A stretch of 50,589 nucleotides of DNA, taken from NCBI RefSeq assembly GCF_001444505.1, contig NZ_LNDJ01000050.1, positions 1 through 50,589 of the forward strand. The letters are read 5' to 3'. The notes below the pieces were generated by a model that saw only the letters and a program-made list of their open reading frames with translations, did not search any database and was not told the origin of the DNA. The position numbers and the translations under genes were made by a program. Positions 45,597-50,589 of this stretch are shown piece after piece (the stretch's first letter is position 1; each line of letters starts with the position of its first letter). The stretch comes from Psychrobacter piscatorii. Its GTDB lineage: Bacteria > Pseudomonadota > Gammaproteobacteria > Pseudomonadales > Moraxellaceae.

Positions 45597-46871
45597 TTAA
45601 ATATCAAACTCAAGCGCTCTGTCACCATTGGCGTCTTGAATACGGGTTGGCAAGCCAATCTTATTGAGTAGATTGATAAATGGCTTAGCATCTAGCTCTT
45701 CGACGTTGACCATCTTGCCTGCATCCCATTCGCCATTCGCGACCAGTATCGCAGCAGCAACAGGTGGCACGCCTGCAGTATACGAGATACCTTGGCTACC
45801 CACTTCGTTGTAAGCGTCTTTATGATCTGAGACATTATAGATAAACACTTCTGTCTCAACGCCATTGATTTTGCCTTTTACTTTGTCACCGATACAGGTC
45901 TTGCCTGTATATTCTGGTGCCAGCGAGCTTGGATCTGGTAGTACTGCCTTCACGACTTTTAGCGGCACCACTTCTTGGCCTTCAGCCGTCATCACTGGCT
46001 GCTCAGACAGTAGTCCTAAGCTCTGTAGCACGGTGAATACATTGATATAATGCTCACCAAAGCCCATCCAAAAACGAATGTTTGGTACATCTAGATTGGC
46101 TGACAATGAATGCACTTCATCATGACCACTCAGATAGCTGTTCTGCACACCCACAACTGGTAAATCGTCTGTACGTTTGACTTCAAACATTTTGTTAGAC
46201 TGCCACTTGCTGTCTTGCCAAGAGTAAACTGTCCCTGTGAATTCACGGAAGTTGATCTCTGGGTCAAAGTTAGTCGCAAAGTATTTGCCATGACTGCCCG
46301 CATTGATATCAATGATGTCAATATCAGTCACAGATCCTGCATCCATCATATCATAGCCCAAGCGTGCATAAGCATTGACCATACCGGGATCAAAGCCTGC
46401 ACCTAAAATAGCAGTGACATTATTGTCTGCACAGCGCTGTTTGCGTTGCCACTCGTAGTTGTTGTACCAAGGCGGTGTCTCACAAATCTTGCGTGGATCT
46501 TCGTGAATAGCCGTATCTATATATGCCGTGCCTGTTTCAATACAAGCTTCTAGTACGGTCATATTGATAAATGCCGAGCCAACATTAATCAGTATCTGTA
46601 TTTTTGTGTCTTGTATCAGCTGCACGAGTGCTTGGCTGTCCAAGGCATCGACCTGATGTGTATGCAAGACTGCAGCCTGCTTAAAGCTGTCTTTTTCTTT
46701 TACGCTCTGCGCGATGGCATCGCATTTGTCTTTGGTACGTGAGGCGATATGGATCTCGCCAAGCACATCATTATGCATCGCACACTTATGCGCGACCACT
46801 TGAGCGACACCACCTGCTCCGATGATAAGTACGTCTTTTTTGTTAGATTTGGCTTGTTGGTTTGTGTTCAA
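45597..46871 (-). CDS. Carboxy(nor)spermidine dehydrogenase (saccharopine dehydrogenase family)
   Basis: 424 residues. The Rossmann start VLIIGAGGVAQVVAHKCAMHND (residues 14-35) and the strings IASRTKDKCDAIA, DTAIHEDP and ILGAGFDPGMVNAYAR place it in the LYS1/saccharopine dehydrogenase family, in the group that reductively joins aspartate semialdehyde to putrescine or diaminopropane. The next gene upstream is the matching decarboxylase, so the pair should make spermidine or norspermidine. Which diamine is used cannot be read from the sequence. A separate candidate promoter with a perfect -10 lies before it, so the 296-base gap does not need to be one transcript. Confidence 0.9.
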   Translation of the reverse strand: MNTNQQAKSNKKDVLIIGAGGVAQVVAHKCAMHNDVLGEIHIASRTKDKCDAIAQSVKEKDSFKQAAVLHTHQVDALDSQALVQLIQDTKIQILINVGSAFINMTVLEACIETGTAYIDTAIHEDPRKICETPPWYNNYEWQRKQRCADNNVTAILGAGFDPGMVNAYARLGYDMMDAGSVTDIDIIDINAGSHGKYFATNFDPEINFREFTGTVYSWQDSKWQSNKMFEVKRTDDLPVVGVQNSYLSGHDEVHSLSANLDVPNIRFWMGFGEHYINVFTVLQSLGLLSEQPVMTAEGQEVVPLKVVKAVLPDPSSLAPEYTGKTCIGDKVKGKINGVETEVFIYNVSDHKDAYNEVGSQGISYTAGVPPVAAAILVANGEWDAGKMVNVEELDAKPFINLLNKIGLPTRIQDANGDRALEFDI

Positions 46872-46985
46872 TGAACAATCCTCCTTTGTGTCCCTGTCGA
46901 TACCATTGATTGCGGCTATGCAAAACAGAAACGAGTGAATGATATGCGTGAATTAAAAAGGAAGACCGAGGAAAACCCACGCACC

Positions 46986-47020
46986 CGTCGGGCAGATAAT
47001 ACTCCATTATTTGCCCGACG
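46986..47020 (-). promoter_or_regulatory. 15-bp palindrome at the predicted start site of the dehydrogenase
   Basis: CGTCGGGCAGATAAT (46986-47000) and ATTATTTGCCCGACG (47006-47020) pair at 14 of 15 positions around a 5-base loop. It lies immediately downstream of the -10 box on the minus strand, so it is either an operator or a hairpin at the mRNA 5' end. No T-run follows on that strand, so it is not a normal terminator. Confidence 0.55.
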
Positions 47021-47022
47021 CG

Positions 47023-47028
47023 ATTATA
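47023..47028 (-). promoter_or_regulatory. Perfect TATAAT -10 box before the dehydrogenase
   Basis: The minus strand reads TTGTTATAATCGCG, a consensus -10 with a TG-like extension. The -35 is poor, so the extended -10 or an activator may be used. Predicted transcription start is about 47016. Confidence 0.5.
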
Positions 47029-47167
47029 ACAATTTTTATTCCCTTATCGGTAAAAAATATGTATAAAAAGTAGAGATATTAAAATGCATACTAGTACAGG
47101 TTAAGCCTTTGTTTTTTAAACATTAAAATACAAAACCCGACAATAACATAGTCTTAAAAATTAAGGC

Positions 47168-48409
47168 TTAAGATAGGCTGGCTTTATATTCCTCATAGTC
47201 GAACTCACGCTGGATATCGGTACTGCCGTCCAAACGACGAATCACAATCGCTGGCATATTAACCCCATTGAACCAGTTTTTCTTGACCATCGTATAACCT
47301 GCCGCATTACCAAAGGCAATCTTATCGCCTATCTGAAGATTACTCGGTAATGCATACTCACCAAAGATATCACCTGCCAAGCAAGAACGACCATAAATAA
47401 TGGTATGGTCTGCTGACTCAGCATTGGCTTCAGACGGCGCAGCTTCTGCTGGATTGCCAGTAGGTGCAATATTGCCAGCAGTATTATTGATCGCGGCAAT
47501 CGGTGCGGACTCACGATAGATAAGCAAGTCGAGCATATGTGCTTCAATCGAAGCGTCGACGACGGCGAGATTTTTTTGATTGTGCATGGTGTCTAACACT
47601 GTCGTCACCAACGTGCCCGCGCCATGGATGCTTGCCTCACCTGGCTCAAGATAAACTTGCACGCCATAGGTCTCACTAAATACTTTTAATCTGTCAGCCA
47701 GTTTTTCTAATGGATAATCAGGCGCGATAAAATGAATGCCGCCGCCTAAGCTTACCCATTCAAGTTGCTGCAAAATATCGCCAAATCTAGATTCGATATC
47801 TGCCAAACTTTCACTAAAGGCTTCAAAACTGTCATTCTCGCAGTTGTTATGAATCATAACGCCTGTAATATCGCTAAGTACCGCTGCGATTTTATCTTTA
47901 TCGTGCTCACCAAGGCGGCTAAATGGACGTGCAGGATCAGCAATCAAAAATGATGAGTTGCTGGTTTTTGGATTTAATCGTAAGCCTACTGGAACACCTT
48001 GCGCTGCCGCTTGATTTTTAAAAGCAGTTAGCTGTGAGATTGAGTTAAATATAATCTTATCAGCATAACTGAGTACTTCAGGAATTTCATCTGCACTATA
48101 GGCGACGCTATAAGCGTGGGTTTCTTTTTTATCGCTGCTACTGGCATCAGCGTTATTACCAAAGGTCTCATAGCCCAATCTCACTTCGTTAAGTGAAGAC
48201 GAAGTCGTGCCATGCAGATACGGCTGCATCACATCAAACACACCCCACGTAGCAAAGCATTTGAGTGCCAATAATGCCTTGGCACCAGACAGCTCACATA
48301 GCCTAGCGATAATTTTCATATTAGCAACGATGGCCGCTTCATCAAGCATGTAGTATGGCGTTGGTGGCAATGTCGCGTTGATAGAATTCTCTAGATTTTT
48401 TGCATTCAT
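47168..48409 (-). CDS. nspC: Carboxynorspermidine/carboxyspermidine decarboxylase
   Basis: PLP enzyme of the alanine-racemase-fold III class that decarboxylates carboxyspermidine or carboxynorspermidine. 413 residues, slightly longer than usual. K50 in LLALKCFATWG is the PLP lysine; LEWVSLGGGIHF, VQVYLEPGEA and YGRSCLAGDIFGEY are family motifs, the last with the catalytic Cys and Asp. A low-complexity Ala/Asn-rich stretch (about residues 305-335: INNTAGNIAPTGNPAEAAP) just before YGRSCLAGD looks like a species-specific insertion. The gene is divergent from the DUF924 gene and precedes the dehydrogenase on the same strand. Confidence 0.93.
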   Translation of the reverse strand: MNAKNLENSINATLPPTPYYMLDEAAIVANMKIIARLCELSGAKALLALKCFATWGVFDVMQPYLHGTTSSSLNEVRLGYETFGNNADASSSDKKETHAYSVAYSADEIPEVLSYADKIIFNSISQLTAFKNQAAAQGVPVGLRLNPKTSNSSFLIADPARPFSRLGEHDKDKIAAVLSDITGVMIHNNCENDSFEAFSESLADIESRFGDILQQLEWVSLGGGIHFIAPDYPLEKLADRLKVFSETYGVQVYLEPGEASIHGAGTLVTTVLDTMHNQKNLAVVDASIEAHMLDLLIYRESAPIAAINNTAGNIAPTGNPAEAAPSEANAESADHTIIYGRSCLAGDIFGEYALPSNLQIGDKIAFGNAAGYTMVKKNWFNGVNMPAIVIRRLDGSTDIQREFDYEEYKASLS

Positions 48410-48508
48410 AATAGGTTACCTAATAGACACTCTGCTGTTGGTATCTTGACAGACAGATATAAATATTTGCGCTATAGTAGACTAAATTCATCATAATTAG
48501 AATATCTT

Positions 48509-49174
48509 ATGGCACTCTCAACCGATTATTCCACCTCTGCCAGTCGATCCCATGCCTCTCAACTGGATCCAAAACATATAGACTTGACGCACCTCTACCC
48601 GGATGCGCGTGCAGTATTGGATTTTTGGTTTAATAAAGATAATGAAGCGTGTTGGTTTGAACAAAACGATCGTTTTGATCAGCAGATAAAGGACAAGTTT
48701 GGTGACATTTGGCAGGCAGCAAAGCAAGGTGAATGCGTTAATTGGCGCCTCGCAGAATCTTCTCTAGATGGCAATAGTTCAATAACAGCGCTAGCAGGGC
48801 GACTGGCAGAAATCATTGTCTTAGATCAGTTTTCACGAAACCTGTGTCGCGAACAAGCCTGTGCTTTTGCCCAAGACGGTATGGCATTAGTTTTAGCACA
48901 AGAAGCCACTCAGCAGCTCTATTTTGACACTTTACCGATGCAATGGCGTAAGTTTATGATTATCCCATTTATGCACTCTGAATCTGCCTTAATTCATGAG
49001 CGCTATTTGCCATTATTTGAACAGTTGGATGATGCCACTACGCTAGATTTTGAATATCGTCATAAAGAAATTATTGATCAATTTGGGCGTTACCCACATC
49101 GTAATGAGGTACTAGGGCGCAAATCAACTGAGGATGAAAAAGCCTTTTTACAACAGCCAAATTCTTCATTTTAA
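48509..49174 (+). CDS. DUF924 family protein
   Basis: 221 residues, soluble. The TPR-like DUF924 fold is recognised from AVLDFWFNKDNEACWFEQNDRFDQQIKDKFGDIWQAA, LAEIIVLDQFSRNL, KFMIIPFMHSESALIHERYLPLF and the final DQFGRYPHRNEVLGRKST. The function of the family is unknown. The first 25 residues are polar and precede the homology, so a start about 20 codons later is possible. It stands alone between nspC and the CAP-domain gene, with its own terminator. Confidence 0.9.
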   Translation: MALSTDYSTSASRSHASQLDPKHIDLTHLYPDARAVLDFWFNKDNEACWFEQNDRFDQQIKDKFGDIWQAAKQGECVNWRLAESSLDGNSSITALAGRLAEIIVLDQFSRNLCREQACAFAQDGMALVLAQEATQQLYFDTLPMQWRKFMIIPFMHSESALIHERYLPLFEQLDDATTLDFEYRHKEIIDQFGRYPHRNEVLGRKSTEDEKAFLQQPNSSF

Positions 49175-49231
49175 AGTAAATTTTATCCAGTCTGCTTACT
49201 TTGTCACATTCTTATAGTGTCTTTATATAAA

Positions 49232-49271
49232 ACAAAAGGACTGAACCAGTTATCTGGTTCAGTCCTTTTGT
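49232..49271. terminator. Strong bidirectional terminator
   Basis: ACAAAAGGACTGAACCAG (49232-49249) pairs perfectly with CTGGTTCAGTCCTTTTGT (49254-49271), a stem of 18 bp with a 4-base loop, between the convergent DUF924 and CAP genes. Confidence 0.9.
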
Positions 49272-49296
49272 TTGTACAATTGATTAAACGGTTTAA

Positions 49297-50469
49297 CTAA
49301 TAATTTACCTTACCAGTCGTAAAAGTGAATGACTTACTTTCTAAGTTTTTATTATCCACTAGAATATCAAAGCTTACTTGATACTTTGTATTGCCATACA
49401 GACCACATTGCTGGCTTTGATTTGCCGCGCGATTAACTTCGCAGCTCTTTAGTGCATCTGTTAATGGCAAAATAAATGCCTCATTCGCTGGTAATGCGTA
49501 GTTGGTGTTCACATACGGATCGTTATCAAAGTCGATCAATTGAATCGGTACATTAGTATTTCGCTGAGTATCTCGGAACTTGATGTTGCTGACTTTGATT
49601 TTGTTCGCTGATGGCATACTCACATAAACAGGCTGTCCGATAGGATCGGTACGTAAATCGCGACCTGTGCCTTTAACAGGGTTTGGCGACTCATTATACA
49701 GAGCAGTTACTGTATCAGTCACACCTTGACAGGGATAAGTAAAAACACCTGACGCGGTTGTATCTTTGGTCGCTTGTGTCGCTGAGGCATGGCTAACCAA
49801 GACATAACCTTGGTTAAGAGCTGGATTTTTGGCATCAGGTTTATATAAAACCATGCCTGAGCCAACAACGCTTGAGGTGGGTAGCATCAATGAACGCAAA
49901 TGATAGGGTGCTGCCAACAACGACTTGGCCATTGATGTTGCCACCACATCCGTTTTCAGAAAGCTTCCTGCTGAATTGAAGTAGACAGATTGAGCAATAT
50001 TTTCTGTGGCACCATATTGTGCGTTGCTGTATTTTGCGTTTAATAAGCGATTTGAGAAATCTAATCCACCGAAGAATGGGTTATTGCTACCTGTCACACT
50101 AGCAATATCGCTGATTTTATTTTCGACATGGGCATTAAAACTGGTCGGCGTGCTATCAGCAAAGACGTATTTGATATAGTTTGCGTGCTTAATCGCAATA
50201 TCATCAAGCGCGGTATCAACAGATAAGCCACTTAAGCCACAGCTGGTTCTTGCCAAACTAAACTGATTATTAGCACTTAAGGCAGCTTGCGGATTGTTCT
50301 CAGTTGGCGCATTGCTTTCATTAATAGGATTACTTATCGCTTGGCTCACTATCTTGCTCATCAGGCGACGCTGTAATCGGCTCTGAAGTGATTGGCTCTG
50401 ATACGAGCTCTTCTTGTGTTTCGCTCTGTGGATTATTGGATGTAGAACCATTATCAGAGTCGCCACCAC
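49297..50469 (-). CDS. CAP (SCP/PR1)-domain protein, frame-separated from its signal peptide
   Basis: The open frame reaches 390 residues, but the first 37 or so are basic, shadow-like translation of the overlapping gene. From about residue 60 a CAP-like domain is recognisable: ALDDIAIKHANYIKYVF, HVENK, NAKYSNAQYGATENIAQSVYF, LLAAPYHLRSLMLP and VVGSGMVLY. The C-terminal 150 residues are beta-rich and end SFTFTTGKVNY. Bacterial CAP proteins are exported, but this frame has no signal peptide; the next entry, in a frame shifted by one base, supplies a lipoprotein signal. The two are therefore best read as one gene, split by a frameshift within about 50330-50420. An independent start at 50361 has no ribosome site. 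Confidence 0.75.
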   Translation of the reverse strand: MVATLIMVLHPIIHRAKHKKSSYQSQSLQSRLQRRLMSKIVSQAISNPINESNAPTENNPQAALSANNQFSLARTSCGLSGLSVDTALDDIAIKHANYIKYVFADSTPTSFNAHVENKISDIASVTGSNNPFFGGLDFSNRLLNAKYSNAQYGATENIAQSVYFNSAGSFLKTDVVATSMAKSLLAAPYHLRSLMLPTSSVVGSGMVLYKPDAKNPALNQGYVLVSHASATQATKDTTASGVFTYPCQGVTDTVTALYNESPNPVKGTGRDLRTDPIGQPVYVSMPSANKIKVSNIKFRDTQRNTNVPIQLIDFDNDPYVNTNYALPANEAFILPLTDALKSCEVNRAANQSQQCGLYGNTKYQVSFDILVDNKNLESKSFTFTTGKVNY

Positions 50470-50539
50470 CGCAGGCCGTTAAAAATACCGCCAAGAAAAG
50501 CACTACAGCAAGGTTCTTTTGAGGGGGATGAGCCAGCAT
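50330..50539 (-). pseudogene. Lipoprotein signal and linker, 5' part of the frameshifted CAP gene
   Basis: 69 residues. AGGATAAGAA precedes the ATG at 50539. The hydrophobic helix ends in a lipobox FLTAC followed by GGGDSDNGS and a Ser/Glu/Pro-rich linker with repeated SEPIT, then a stop at 50330. This is exactly what would lead into a secreted CAP domain. Joining the frames requires skipping one base (or losing two) relative to this sequence. Assembly error, true mutation, or a very short genuine lipoprotein cannot be separated by eye. Confidence 0.6.
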
Positions 50540-50589
50540 TTCTTATCCTATAAAATAGTAATATATAGTCAGTTCAAAATAAAAGTGTT

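Noticed and set aside
1..50589. CRISPR array, prophage or restriction-modification cluster
   Set aside because: No regularly spaced repeats, phage structural genes, methyltransferase or nuclease genes were seen.

Overview
The window reads as a chromosomal segment of a gammaproteobacterium of the family Moraxellaceae, most likely Psychrobacter. The assignment is inference from gene content: dnaB followed by alr, a Moraxellaceae-type Hfq with a long Gly-rich tail, the kdsD-kdsC-lptC-lptA-lptB order, and moderate-to-low GC with AT-rich spacers. No rRNA, tRNA, CRISPR array or prophage was seen. About 48 genes can be supported, nearly all housekeeping.

Layout. 1-1120 is accessory: the 5' part of an IS256-type transposase with its IS end, then an AT-rich orphan gene. 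1121-9600 holds pdxA(-), dnaB, alr, argF, rpiA(-), ilvA and an Hsp15-like gene. 9800-13800 holds a low-molecular-weight tyrosine phosphatase, murB, a DUF218 protein, ccoS and a SafE-like membrane protein with a Met/His-rich tail. 13900-19900 holds an RhlB-like helicase(-), a cold-shock protein(-), aroQ, an ABC1/UbiB-type kinase, a voltage-gated-type cation channel with a terminal zinc ribbon(-) and yebC. 20000-25700 holds ogt and ftsY(-), a 50-residue lipoprotein and a pair of M16 peptidases. 25800-29200 holds a lipoprotein(-), an M15-type peptidase(-) and rodA. 29200-30230 is a 1-kb AT-rich spacer before rlpA. 30900-41630 is almost wholly on the minus strand: queD-tsaE-mutL-miaA-hfq, then kdsD-kdsC-lptC-lptA-lptB, then radA. 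41990-44600 holds a 40-residue Lys-rich gene, ynfA(-), a PhzF-family gene(-) and htpX. 44640-45540 is a small accessory island: a ParB-like gene between two 80-bp MITE-like repeats. 45600-48400 is a carboxy(nor)spermidine polyamine pair(-). 48500-50540 holds a DUF924 gene and a CAP-domain lipoprotein(-) split by a frameshift.

Working together: several neighbourhoods serve the envelope (alr, murB, rodA, rlpA and the M15 peptidase in peptidoglycan; kdsD/kdsC/lptCAB in LPS). miaA and tsaE both act on tRNA, and mutL and radA on DNA repair. ccoS and the SafE-like protein point to cbb3 oxidase maturation and copper handling. nspC and the dehydrogenase next to it make spermidine or norspermidine by the carboxy- route.

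No complete new defence or mobile system was found. The observations most worth checking are the paired 80-bp elements with 3-bp flanking duplications, a second family of hairpin repeats lying 43-46 nt after two stop codons, the frameshifted CAP lipoprotein, a perfect -10 box with a 15-bp palindrome before the polyamine dehydrogenase, and unusual C-termini or insertions in MutL, MiaA, Hfq, the cation channel and the SafE-like protein.
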